Source: Thiospirochaeta perfilievii (GTDB taxonomy: Bacteria; Spirochaetota; Spirochaetia; DSM-2461). From it: 64,000 bases of DNA. The DNA lies in NCBI RefSeq assembly GCF_008329945.1, contig NZ_CP035807.1, positions 3,596,001 through 3,660,000 on the forward strand. The letters are read 5' to 3'. The notes beneath the pieces were generated by a model. It saw only the letters and a program-made list of their open reading frames with translations, did not search any database and was not told the DNA's origin. Of this stretch, positions 54,352 through 63,084 are shown one piece after another. Within the stretch, counting starts at the first letter, position 1. Each line of letters starts with the position of its first letter. A program made the translations under genes and the position numbers.

Positions 54352-55209
54352 TTACTCTTTTACTGAACCCATAGTTAATCCAGAAACAAGGAATCTTGAA
54401 CTCTTGTAAAAAAGGAATACTACAGGAATTGAAATTAATACGGACCCCGCAGAGTATTGACCCCACGCTGTCTGATACTGACCTTGCAGATCTCTTAAAC
54501 CTAGAGTCCATGGATGCATTGTAGACTTTCTTAACATAATTGAAGCTAACATAAACTCATTCCATGAAGACATAAAGTTAAAAAGAAACGCTACAGCTAA
54601 AGCAGGAAGAGTTAAAGGTAATATTATTTTAAAGAAGATATACATTTTAGGTGCACCATCGATCTCTGCTGCCTCTTCTAAAGACCTGGGTATAGTGTCG
54701 TAATACCCTTTTAAGATCCAGATACTAAATGGAACAGCTTGAACTGAGTAGGCTAATATAATTCCAGAATATGTATTAACCAGACTTAATTTAGTTGCAA
54801 TAATAAAAAGAGGAATTATTAACATAGCTGCAGGAATCATTTGTGTCCCTAATAAAAATAGTAACAGAGCACTTCTTCCTCTAAACTTCCATCTAGAAAC
54901 AGCATAGGCTGAGAATGCAGCGATACTCAAACCAATAACAGCTGTAATTAGAGTAATTATTGCTGAGTTCCAAATCCATAAAAAGAATTTTCCATTACTA
55001 ATTAAAGTTATGTAGTTATCCCATGTTGCATCTAGTGGTATTATTCTTAAAGATGTAGACAGTAGTCTATCTCCAGGTCTTAAAGATACTGATATGATTC
55101 TTAATATAGGAAATATTGTTACCACTGAAAAAACTATCATTACAATTTGCTTAATAATTGATTCAATTAAAGTATCTTGTTGTATTAAAGGTGTTGAGTT
55201 TTTTTTCAT
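54352..55209 (-). CDS. Maltose-type sugar ABC transporter, permease (MalG-like)
   Basis: A MalG-family permease with six membrane segments and the EAA loop 'RSLEEAAEIDGAPKMYIFFKIILPL'. 'LLLFLLGTQMIPAAMLIIPLF' and 'WNEFMLASIML' are typical. The frame is open to 55236, but ATG 55209 (MKKNSTPL) lies one base after the upstream permease's stop and is the better start. It forms the channel with the MalF-like partner. No cognate ATPase is in the window, so a shared MsmK/MalK-type ATPase elsewhere is likely. Confidence 0.93.
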   Translation of the reverse strand: MKKNSTPLIQQDTLIESIIKQIVMIVFSVVTIFPILRIISVSLRPGDRLLSTSLRIIPLDATWDNYITLISNGKFFLWIWNSAIITLITAVIGLSIAAFSAYAVSRWKFRGRSALLLFLLGTQMIPAAMLIIPLFIIATKLSLVNTYSGIILAYSVQAVPFSIWILKGYYDTIPRSLEEAAEIDGAPKMYIFFKIILPLTLPALAVAFLFNFMSSWNEFMLASIMLRKSTMHPWTLGLRDLQGQYQTAWGQYSAGSVLISIPVVFLFYKSSRFLVSGLTMGSVKE

Positions 55210-55210
55210 A

Positions 55211-56230
55211 TCAATCCCCCACGGCCTTAAGAGCACCGGTTTTTTTCATATAAATTATGCTTATTCCAAAAAGAATAAAGAATATAACTAAAGCAAATGC
55301 TGCTGCAAAACCATACTGATTATAAGTAAATGCCGCACGATACAGGGCTGTTACTAGAATATCAGATGTTTCTAACATAAACTGGTTAATAAAATACGGA
55401 ACATTAAAGTTATTAAATGTCCATATAATTCCAAGCATTACAGATGGAGCTAAAACAGGTTTAATAAGAGGAATTGTTATTTGAAACAGTCTTGTTCCCT
55501 TACCTGCACCATCCATAGCTGCAGCCTCATAATACTCTGATGGAACACCCTGTAAGGCTCCTAGACATATTACCATCATAAATGGGACACCCATCCAGAT
55601 ATTAGTAATATTCATAGCGACAAAGTTCCAGAAACCATCTGTCATCCAAGGAATAGCAGCTGCATCTCCAAATAAACGTCTTAATATAATATTAAAAAAA
55701 CCATACTCTGAGTGGAACTCACCTCTCCATGTTAAACCTGAGATTACAGGAGGCATGGCCCATGGAAGAATAAGAATACCCTTGTACAACTCTTTAAATC
55801 TAATTTTCGAGTTAAGTATAAGTGCTAACATTAAACCTAAAACAACATGGAATGTTACCTGAATTGCTGTCCATAATACTGTCTGAAACAGTAGTGGCCA
55901 GAATGTCATTTTTTTTAGTATTTTAGTTGTGAACACTCTTTTTATATTATCAAAAAAATATGTAATACCAAATGATGGATCTTTAAAATGGTGAAGATTC
56001 ATATTACTAAATGATAATACCAGTTCATAAATTAAGGGAATAACGATTAATAAAAATAAACCTATAACAGCTGGAGCTAACAACATACCTGTTAATGCTT
56101 TATCGCCTGCTTTGAGTACTTTATTATAAACCAAAAAAATCACTGCTTCAACTATTCCAAATGCAATTAGAATCAGTGCTAGTGTTATTCCAATCTGCGA
56201 AAGACTTTTCGCTACGATTTCGAAGCTCAT
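55211..56230 (-). CDS. Maltose-type sugar ABC transporter, permease (MalF-like)
   Basis: A 339-residue MalF-type permease. N-terminal membrane segments are followed by the transport domain with 'PWAMPPVISGLTWRGEFHSEYG', the EAA loop 'PSEYYEAAAMDGAGKGTRLFQITIPLIKPV' and 'NNFNVPYFIN'. AAGGAG precedes the ATG. A hairpin lies between the upstream binding-protein gene and this start, so expression should be lower than that of the binding protein. Confidence 0.93.
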   Translation of the reverse strand: MSFEIVAKSLSQIGITLALILIAFGIVEAVIFLVYNKVLKAGDKALTGMLLAPAVIGLFLLIVIPLIYELVLSFSNMNLHHFKDPSFGITYFFDNIKRVFTTKILKKMTFWPLLFQTVLWTAIQVTFHVVLGLMLALILNSKIRFKELYKGILILPWAMPPVISGLTWRGEFHSEYGFFNIILRRLFGDAAAIPWMTDGFWNFVAMNITNIWMGVPFMMVICLGALQGVPSEYYEAAAMDGAGKGTRLFQITIPLIKPVLAPSVMLGIIWTFNNFNVPYFINQFMLETSDILVTALYRAAFTYNQYGFAAAFALVIFFILFGISIIYMKKTGALKAVGD

Positions 56231-56250
56231 GTTGACGTTCTCCTTAAATA

Positions 56251-56271
56251 AAAGGGGCTTTATGCCCCTTT
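56251..56271 (-). terminator. Intercistronic hairpin between the sugar-binding protein and permease genes
   Basis: AAAGGGGC (56251-56258) pairs with GCCCCTTT (56264-56271) over a five-base loop; on the minus strand TTTATTT follows. The imperfect T-run suggests partial termination or 3'-end protection of the binding-protein mRNA, the arrangement known from malE-malF in enterobacteria. Confidence 0.65.
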
Positions 56272-56278
56272 ATTCTAA

Positions 56279-57502
56279 TTATTGTTGTGCAGCGATACCT
56301 GCTACAGCAGACTCTTGCATTAACTCTGCAGCATCAGCAGGTGAAATATTACCAGCTAAAACTTGAGCTAATTCAGGTTTAATACCATCCCATACTGCTC
56401 TCATTTCAAGAACTGTAGGCATTGGAGTTCCAACTTCTAACTGATATGAAGAACCTTTTAAAATTGATGACTCTTTAATTTTTGGTGCATCATATGCAGC
56501 TTTTAAACCAGGTAGTCTATTAAAATCATTAACCTGTGAGTATTGAACATCTTTTGAAGTAAAAAACTCTATTAACTTAGCAGCAGCTTTTGCTTTTGCA
56601 GCATCAATATCTTTTGGTACCATTAAGTAGATACCAGCAGTATATGGAGCAGGCCATTTTTTAGTTGCTGAAACCATAGGAATTCTTGTAACTCCTAATT
56701 TATCACCAAATAATTTTTCATAATCACCTAAAGACCAGTCACCGTTAATTATCATAGCAGCTTTACCCTCTTTAAAAAGTGTATCAGCAGCGTTATAGTC
56801 ACACTCTTGAGGCACTATAGCGTATTTATTTTTAAGATCAGATACAAATTGTAAAGCGTTAACCATCTCTTTAGTATTTAATGTTGGAGTAACTCCATCA
56901 GCAGCAAATACTTTACCATTAAAACCACCTAACCAAGGAACAAACCAGAATGGCTCTGTTTGGTTATATACTAATCCATACATATCGTCAGTAGTTAACT
57001 CAGTACCCATAGCAATTAACTCATCAGTTGTAGTTGGAGGAGTTTGAATTAAATCCTTATTATATATTAACATTAAATGGTTACCACTAGACATTGGAAC
57101 AGCCCATGAGCCTTCTGCAGTTGTAACAGTCTCAACAAATTTTGATAAGTCTACAAGACCATCAACGGATTGTATTAAATCTGCAGTTAAAAATGGTCCA
57201 GCATGGTCAGAAACTGTCCATAATAAGTCTGGTGTTTCACCTGCTAATGAAGCGGTTTGAAAATCCTCTCTTAATTCATCAACAGTTGTTTTTTTAACAA
57301 CTTCAACAGTTATAGTTGGATTCTCAGCCATGAACTGCTCGATAAGTGCCATAGTCCACTGTAATGTCCCATCAGCATCCCCTTCTTTAGTCCACATTTC
57401 TATACTAACATTTCCATCTGAAGCAGCTTCAGTGTTTGAGTTAGCAGACAAAAATTGAAAACTCATAAGTACTGTTAAAATAAACAGAATAGCTTTTTTC
57501 AT
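56279..57502 (-). CDS. Maltose/maltodextrin-type ABC transporter substrate-binding protein
   Basis: A 407-residue SBP family 1 protein with a signal peptide (residues 1-20, cleavage near LSANS). Diagnostic segments are 'IEMWTKEGDADGTLQ', 'GETPDLLWTVSDHAG', 'AAMIINGDWSLGDYEKL' and 'APYTAGIYLMVPKDI'. It has no lipobox Cys, so it is probably a periplasmic or released protein, consistent with a diderm cell. It is the first gene of the operon, with a near-consensus promoter and a LacI-type operator-like site upstream. Confidence 0.92.
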   Translation of the reverse strand: MKKAILFILTVLMSFQFLSANSNTEAASDGNVSIEMWTKEGDADGTLQWTMALIEQFMAENPTITVEVVKKTTVDELREDFQTASLAGETPDLLWTVSDHAGPFLTADLIQSVDGLVDLSKFVETVTTAEGSWAVPMSSGNHLMLIYNKDLIQTPPTTTDELIAMGTELTTDDMYGLVYNQTEPFWFVPWLGGFNGKVFAADGVTPTLNTKEMVNALQFVSDLKNKYAIVPQECDYNAADTLFKEGKAAMIINGDWSLGDYEKLFGDKLGVTRIPMVSATKKWPAPYTAGIYLMVPKDIDAAKAKAAAKLIEFFTSKDVQYSQVNDFNRLPGLKAAYDAPKIKESSILKGSSYQLEVGTPMPTVLEMRAVWDGIKPELAQVLAGNISPADAAELMQESAVAGIAAQQ

Positions 57503-57538
57503 TTAAATATCTCCTTTTATTTACTAAATGATAAGTTA

Positions 57539-57567
57539 ATCTTAGTTTCACAAAAGGCAGATGTCAA
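57539..57567 (-). promoter_or_regulatory. Promoter of the sugar ABC operon
   Basis: TTGACA (57567-57562) and TAAGAT (57544-57539) are 17 bases apart on the minus strand, about 37 bases before the start codon. Confidence 0.75.
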
Positions 57568-57594
57568 AAGTTTTTTTTAATATACCCGAAAAAA

Positions 57595-57609
57595 GGCAAG
57601 CGTTTTCAT
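57595..57609 (-). promoter_or_regulatory. LacI/GalR-family (cre-like) operator candidate
   Basis: ATGAAAACGCTTGCC on the minus strand matches the CcpA/LacI-type consensus WTGNAANCGNWNNCW at all but the last position. It lies about 28 bases upstream of the -35, a place more usual for activation or looping than simple blocking. Confidence 0.4.
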
Positions 57610-57613
57610 AAAT

Positions 57614-57952
57614 CTATTCTTCTTCTTCTAAAAGGTTTAGAATTTCTTGAAAATCGACCTTACTGTCGACACTTAAATCTTTAATTAATAACCATAATAC
57701 GTTACTTACTTTATATACCTGTAGGTCCTCATCTTTTTTCATCAAATAGATGTCATCAGTAACAACATCCCCCTTAACTCCAACAATTTTAAAATGTATA
57801 TCCCCACTACTTGTTTTACCAATCTCTATAACACCGTTACTATTACTTAGACTGTATACACCTGCATAGTTGGTTTTACTCCAGCTAAGCTCTCCCCTTT
57901 CTGTTCTTAAAACTAGATCATTCATAATTTTAATATTCTCTATTCTATCCAT
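57614..57952 (-). CDS. Hypothetical protein, 112 residues
   Basis: I do not recognise this protein. It is acidic, has no signal peptide or membrane segment, and shows alternating strands in the middle ('GVYSLSNSNGVIEIGKTSSG', 'DIHFKIVGVKGD'), suggesting a small beta domain with helices at both ends. It lies 14 bases after the SH3b lipoprotein gene on the same strand, so it belongs to the htrA-uvrB-lipoprotein transcription unit. AGAAATT precedes the ATG. Confidence 0.7.
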   Translation of the reverse strand: MDRIENIKIMNDLVLRTERGELSWSKTNYAGVYSLSNSNGVIEIGKTSSGDIHFKIVGVKGDVVTDDIYLMKKDEDLQVYKVSNVLWLLIKDLSVDSKVDFQEILNLLEEEE

Positions 57953-57966
57953 ATAATTTCTCCCTA

Positions 57967-58335
57967 TTATTTAAACATTTTTGATGCTGTAGATGCCTGT
58001 TCTTTTGATTCATAAATACTCAAATTTGAGCCTCTAACCCAACCTTCAACATCATCTAACACCGTATAAAACCAGTAGATATCTTCTCCCTGTTCTGTAG
58101 TAGAATATTCAGAAGATTTTATAATCTTAACAATATCTCCCTGCCTAAAAGCAGAACTGATTGCATCTTCTTCATCTGGGCTTTTCCTTACCCGAATATA
58201 GGGATATTTTACAACACCCCACCTACTATTACTACTTACAACAGATGTTTCTGGTAAGTTAATATCGATCTCTAGAACCTCTTTTTTACATGAAATTATA
58301 GAAAATAGAGTTAATATAATTAATAATTTCTTCAC
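57967..58335 (-). CDS. SH3b-domain lipoprotein
   Basis: A 122-residue lipoprotein with lipobox FSIISC (Cys16). An SH3b-like domain follows (about 40-110): 'VKYPYIRVRKSPDEEDAIS', 'FRQGDIVKIIKSSEY', 'WFYTVLDDVEGWVRGSNL'. Such domains bind peptidoglycan or peptides. The start overlaps the uvrB stop by four bases. Confidence 0.82.
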   Translation of the reverse strand: MKKLLIILTLFSIISCKKEVLEIDINLPETSVVSSNSRWGVVKYPYIRVRKSPDEEDAISSAFRQGDIVKIIKSSEYSTTEQGEDIYWFYTVLDDVEGWVRGSNLSIYESKEQASTASKMFK

Positions 58336-60320
58336 TTACTATCCCTTAGCTTAACTATCTCATCTCTTAATACAGCGGCTTCTTCGAATTCCATTCTTTT
58401 TGCATGCTCCATCATCTCATTTTCTAACGCCTTAATAAGTCTCTTTTTCTGTTTAGGATCTAGAAGGTTTGTACTATCTTTTAATACTTTTATATTTTCA
58501 AACTCAGCACCCTTTCTTTTATCTAGCTCTCTTTCAAGGATATCCTTAATCGCTTTTTTTACAGTTGTAGGAGTTATACCATGCTTCTTATTGTACTCTT
58601 CTTGTATCTCTCTTCTTCTCTTAGTCTCTTTTATTGCAACCTTCATAGCATCAGACATTTTATCAGCATACATAATAACGTAGCCTTCGGAATTTCTAGC
58701 AGCCCGACCAATTGTTTGAATAAGAGATGTAGTAGACCTTAAAAAGCCTATTTTATCAGCATCCATAATAGCAATCAATGATACTTCTGGTAAATCTAAT
58801 CCCTCTCTTAAAAGGTTTATACCTATAAGCACATCAAATTTACCCTCTCTTAGCTCTTTTAAAATCTCAACCCTTTCAAAGGTTTTAATATCGGAGTGTA
58901 GGTATTTTACTTTTAAATCTAGGGAACAGAGATACTCTGTCATATCCTCTGCCATCTTTTTTGTAAGAGTAGTAATTAATACCCTCTCATTCTTTTTAAT
59001 ACGGATATTTATCTCTTTATATAGATCCTCGATCTGACCGTCAGTTGGTCTTACATTTATTATAGGATCTAAAAGACCTGTAGGTCTTATTAGTTGCTCT
59101 ACGACCCTTGAGGATAGTTTTATCTCTTTAGGTGTTGGAGTTGCAGAAACAAATATTTTTTGTGGTGTAATTCTATCAAACTCTGGATATTTAAGAGGTC
59201 TATTATCCAGGGCTGAAGGTAGTCTAAAGCCGTAATTTACAAGATTGTTTTTCCTCGACCTATCCCCCTCATACATAGCCCCTATCTGGGAGACTGTAAC
59301 ATGGGACTCATCGATTATTGTTAAAAAGTCCTTAGGAAAGTAGTCTATTAAAACTGCTGGTCTCTCATCAATTACTCTTCCTGATAGAATTCTAGAGTAG
59401 TTTTCAATACCAGAACAGTAACCCATTTCCCTCATCATATCTATATCATAATTAGTTCTAGTCTCTATTCTCTGGGCTTCTACAAGTTTATTTTGGGATT
59501 CAAAAAACTCAACCTGTCTTTTTTTCTCTTCTTCTATTAGATCCAGGGCTGATAAGACCTCATGCTCTTCTAATACAAAGTGTTTTGCAGGGTAAATCTC
59601 ACAGGAGTCAATCTCATCTAAAACATCCCCAGTAAGTGGATGTATTTTCTTTATAGAAGCGATATCATCCCAGTCATACTCGATTCTATATGCTAAATCT
59701 TTAAGGTATGCAGGATATATCTCTAAGACATCCCCTTTTATTCTAAAGGATCCCCTATCAGGGGTATAATTATTACGTTCATACTGTAATGTTATTAATT
59801 GTTTTGCATATACATCGATATTTTTAGGTTGATCCTTAGAAATTTGTAATCGTAGATCAAAAAAAGCTTTAGGGTTACCTAAACCATATATACAAGAGAC
59901 TGTTGCAATTACAATAACATCCTTTCTCTCCATTAGCGATGCAGCTGTAGAGAGCCTTAATCTATCTACCTCATCATTTATAGATGAATCCTTCTCTATA
60001 AAAAGATCCTTAGAAGGGACGTAAGCCTCTGGTTGGTAGTAGTCATAATATGAAACAAAATACTCTACTGCATTATCAGGAAAGAACTCTTTAAACTCCC
60101 TATATAGTTGAGCTGCTAATGTTTTATTATGGGAAACAATAAGGGTCGGTTTTTGAACATTTTCAATTATTTTAGCCATTGAGAATGTTTTACCTGAGCC
60201 AGTTACTCCCTTTAGTGTTAAATATTTCTCTCCATTTAATACCCCCTCTGATAGTTCTTTAATTGCAGGGCCTTGATCCCCTGAAGGAGAGAATGGGGAT
60301 TTCACAATAAATTTTGCCAT
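58332..60320 (-). CDS. uvrB: Excinuclease ABC subunit B
   Basis: A 662-residue UvrB of usual length: Walker A GVTGSGKTF at residue 38, the damage-probing beta-hairpin 'YFVSYYDYYQPEAYVPS' near 94, DEAD-like 'TIIDESHVT', helicase motif VI 'QTIGRAARNSEG' and a C-terminal UVR domain ('KALENEMMEHAKRMEFEEAAVLRDEI'). It verifies lesions in nucleotide excision repair. The ATL protein at 36889 could feed lesions to the same pathway. It follows htrA directly (60321/60320). Confidence 0.97.
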   Translation of the reverse strand: MAKFIVKSPFSPSGDQGPAIKELSEGVLNGEKYLTLKGVTGSGKTFSMAKIIENVQKPTLIVSHNKTLAAQLYREFKEFFPDNAVEYFVSYYDYYQPEAYVPSKDLFIEKDSSINDEVDRLRLSTAASLMERKDVIVIATVSCIYGLGNPKAFFDLRLQISKDQPKNIDVYAKQLITLQYERNNYTPDRGSFRIKGDVLEIYPAYLKDLAYRIEYDWDDIASIKKIHPLTGDVLDEIDSCEIYPAKHFVLEEHEVLSALDLIEEEKKRQVEFFESQNKLVEAQRIETRTNYDIDMMREMGYCSGIENYSRILSGRVIDERPAVLIDYFPKDFLTIIDESHVTVSQIGAMYEGDRSRKNNLVNYGFRLPSALDNRPLKYPEFDRITPQKIFVSATPTPKEIKLSSRVVEQLIRPTGLLDPIINVRPTDGQIEDLYKEINIRIKKNERVLITTLTKKMAEDMTEYLCSLDLKVKYLHSDIKTFERVEILKELREGKFDVLIGINLLREGLDLPEVSLIAIMDADKIGFLRSTTSLIQTIGRAARNSEGYVIMYADKMSDAMKVAIKETKRRREIQEEYNKKHGITPTTVKKAIKDILERELDKRKGAEFENIKVLKDSTNLLDPKQKKRLIKALENEMMEHAKRMEFEEAAVLRDEIVKLRDSK

Positions 60321-61523
60321 CTATTTCTTCCGTGTTGATAATTTAATCTTAGTTTCTATCAGTCTATTACCTCTGATATATTTAAGACTAACAGATTCTC
60401 CTGGTTTTGTATCCTGTAATGCTGTAAATAAATCTGAAATTGTTTCTAGTTTATAACCATTTAATGATGTAATAATATCTCCACCTAAATATTTTACACT
60501 ATTTTTATAACGGATAGCATCTCTTTTATCACCACCTTTAAGCCCAGCATCCCAGGCATTACCACCTTTTATTACACTAGAAATAAGAATACCCTTTTCT
60601 GTCTTTAGGTTTGCATATCTAACAAGGGCTGGGGTTAACTCTATGGGATCAATATCGATCCACCCTCTACGAACTTCCCCATAGGTAATTATCTCATTAA
60701 CTGATCGTTTTGCACTATCTATTGGTAGTGCAAAACCAATTCCATCTGAACCTCCACTTTTAGAGTAGATCATTGTATTAACCCCGATCATTTTTCCTGT
60801 GGAGTCTAGTAGTGGACCACCTGAGTTTCCAGGATTTATTGATGCATCAGTTTGTATCATATCTAACATTAAATAACCTGAGTTATTGTGTAGAGGCCTA
60901 CCGGTACCTGATATAACCCCGGTTGTAAGGGTTCTATCAAATCCAAATGGATTTCCAATGGCTAAAACCTTTTGACCTATGGCTAAATCATTTGAGATAC
61001 CAAAGGGTATAACTGTTAACTCTTTCCCCTTTGGATCAAACTTTATAACTGTTAAATCATTTTCAATATCTGTACCAACAACCCTTCCTTCATATTCAGA
61101 TCCATCATAGAGGGTTACAAATACTTCATATACGTTCTCTATTATGTGATAGTTTGTTAAAATATATCCATCTTGACTTATAATTGATCCTGAACCTGTT
61201 CCACTATCCTTTGGTACTACTTCAAAGGCCCAATTGTAGGAAAGGGTTTTTGTTGTAATATTTACTACAGCTCTATTTAGTGTTTTATAGATATCCATGT
61301 TATTTAACTCTTCAGGTGAGAGCTCACTTCTATTGGCTATACTTTTTACAGTACTCTCCCTATCTGTAAACTGAAAACTGTTTAAAGCTGTAATGTCCCT
61401 GGCTAAATTACCTAAAAGCTTCTTTTTATAAGATGCCTCTACTACTCCAGATAAGACTAATAATAGGGTTAGAATAATAATTGAGAGTATTATACTCTTA
61501 AGGGCTTTTTTACTAATATTCAT
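60321..61523 (-). CDS. HtrA/DegP-like membrane-anchored serine protease
   Basis: A 400-residue protein: one N-terminal membrane anchor (residues 10-28), a trypsin-like domain with the triad His126 (TNYHIIEN), Asp156 (ENDLTVIK) and Ser234 (NPGNSGGPLLD), and one PDZ domain (about 300-395, 'GGDIITSLNGYKLETISDL'). The single PDZ and the anchor resemble DegS or Gram-positive HtrA more than DegP. It degrades or senses misfolded envelope proteins. It heads the htrA-uvrB-lipoprotein unit and diverges from the radical SAM gene by 49 bases. Confidence 0.92.
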   Translation of the reverse strand: MNISKKALKSIILSIIILTLLLVLSGVVEASYKKKLLGNLARDITALNSFQFTDRESTVKSIANRSELSPEELNNMDIYKTLNRAVVNITTKTLSYNWAFEVVPKDSGTGSGSIISQDGYILTNYHIIENVYEVFVTLYDGSEYEGRVVGTDIENDLTVIKFDPKGKELTVIPFGISNDLAIGQKVLAIGNPFGFDRTLTTGVISGTGRPLHNNSGYLMLDMIQTDASINPGNSGGPLLDSTGKMIGVNTMIYSKSGGSDGIGFALPIDSAKRSVNEIITYGEVRRGWIDIDPIELTPALVRYANLKTEKGILISSVIKGGNAWDAGLKGGDKRDAIRYKNSVKYLGGDIITSLNGYKLETISDLFTALQDTKPGESVSLKYIRGNRLIETKIKLSTRKK

Positions 61524-61572
61524 ATTTGACTCCTTAGATAGAATTTTAATACAAAAAATGATAAATTAAAGT

Positions 61573-63084
61573 ATGAATATAATTTTAACAACACTAAATG
61601 CCAGATATGCCCACACATCAATTGCTCTTCGTTACCTCTACGCTAATCTTAAAGAGTACCAAAGGGAGACAGAGATTCTCGAATTTACAATTAACGATAA
61701 TATCCACGAAATAGTGGAGAAATTACTTAAAAATTCACCTTCAGTTATAGGTATCGGCGTATATATATGGAATGCATTAGAAGTTTCTACAATAATTGAC
61801 ATTATTAAAAAGGTATCACCAGAGACTATAGTAGTCCTAGGAGGACCTGAGGTAAGTCATACACCCTACAGAGTAGACTTTTCTAAAGCGGACCATATTA
61901 TTATAGGTGAAGGAGAGAATAAGTTCTACAATCTTATAGACAGTATAAAAAGAGGATTAATCATAGATAAAAGCGTTGATAATGAGGGGGTTCCTGTTCT
62001 AAGTTCCTTAAACATGCCATATGAGTTCTACAGCGATCATGATATACAAAATAGAATAATTTATGTTGAAGCTTCTAGGGGATGTCCATTTAAATGTGAG
62101 TTCTGCTTAAGCTCTATTGATAAAAAAGTAAGGGATTTTGAAATTGAAAAACTACTTAATGAGTTTCAAAAACTTTGGGATAGAGGAGCAAGAAACTTTA
62201 AGTTTATAGATAGAACCTTTAACTTGAATATTGAAAAAAGCAATAAGGTATTGGATTTTTTCCTAGGTAAAGATGATGGGTTTTTGGTCCACTTTGAAGT
62301 GATACCTGAGTTCTTCCCCAAATCTATAAAGGATAAAATAACAGAGTTTAAACCAGGAACGATTCAACTAGAAGTGGGAATACAAACACTAAATGAGGAT
62401 ATAGCATATAGAATTAATAGAAAAATGGACTTTGAAAAAATTGAAGAGAATTTAAGATTTTTAGAGGAACAAACAGATGCCCATCTACATGTAGATCTAA
62501 TTATTGGCCTACCTGGTGAGAGTTTAGAGAGCTTTGCAGATAACTTAAATAGACTGGGGGATATGACTAATTGTGAGATACAGTTAGGTGTTTTAAAAAA
62601 GCTGTCAGGAACAACTTTGGATAGACATGACAAGACCTATAAAATGATCTATTCTGACCTACCTCCCTATGAAATTTTACAAAATAGTGATATCCCATTT
62701 TTAAAAATGCAGGAGATGAAAAGATTTACCAGATACTGGGACCTAGCATTTAATAGCGGAAATTTTAAACAGACTATAAAAAAATTATGGATAGATGGAG
62801 ATATCTTTTCTGGATTTTATAAGTTCTCAACATGGATTTATAACAGAAGTAAAACAACTTATCAGATATCTTTAAACAGACTCTCTGAGTACTTATTTGA
62901 GTATTTGACTGAAGTATTAGATTTTAATAAAACAGAGATTGCGGATATAATGGTTGCTGATATAACTAAGATAAATGGTAGAAAACTCCCTGGGTTTTTA
63001 CGGGAGTTTGCTACGTACATACCACCTATTAACAAAGGTGGAAATAAAGATATTGGAAAAAGGCAGGCTAGACACAGGGATTAA
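61573..63084 (+). CDS. B12-binding-domain radical SAM protein with DUF4080-like C terminus
   Basis: A 503-residue protein. The N-terminal ~150 residues form a cobalamin-binding-like Rossmann domain ('IGVYIWNALEVSTII', 'VVLGGPEVSH', 'IIIGEGE'). The radical SAM motif CPFKCEFC (canonical CX3CX2C) lies near residue 175, with 'FKFIDRTFNLN', 'LEVGIQTLN' and 'VDLIIGLPGES' following. The C-terminal region resembles DUF4080, found in many clostridial and spirochaete B12-radical SAM proteins of unknown substrate. Its last four bases overlap the convergent regulator gene. Confidence 0.88.
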   Translation: MNIILTTLNARYAHTSIALRYLYANLKEYQRETEILEFTINDNIHEIVEKLLKNSPSVIGIGVYIWNALEVSTIIDIIKKVSPETIVVLGGPEVSHTPYRVDFSKADHIIIGEGENKFYNLIDSIKRGLIIDKSVDNEGVPVLSSLNMPYEFYSDHDIQNRIIYVEASRGCPFKCEFCLSSIDKKVRDFEIEKLLNEFQKLWDRGARNFKFIDRTFNLNIEKSNKVLDFFLGKDDGFLVHFEVIPEFFPKSIKDKITEFKPGTIQLEVGIQTLNEDIAYRINRKMDFEKIEENLRFLEEQTDAHLHVDLIIGLPGESLESFADNLNRLGDMTNCEIQLGVLKKLSGTTLDRHDKTYKMIYSDLPPYEILQNSDIPFLKMQEMKRFTRYWDLAFNSGNFKQTIKKLWIDGDIFSGFYKFSTWIYNRSKTTYQISLNRLSEYLFEYLTEVLDFNKTEIADIMVADITKINGRKLPGFLREFATYIPPINKGGNKDIGKRQARHRD

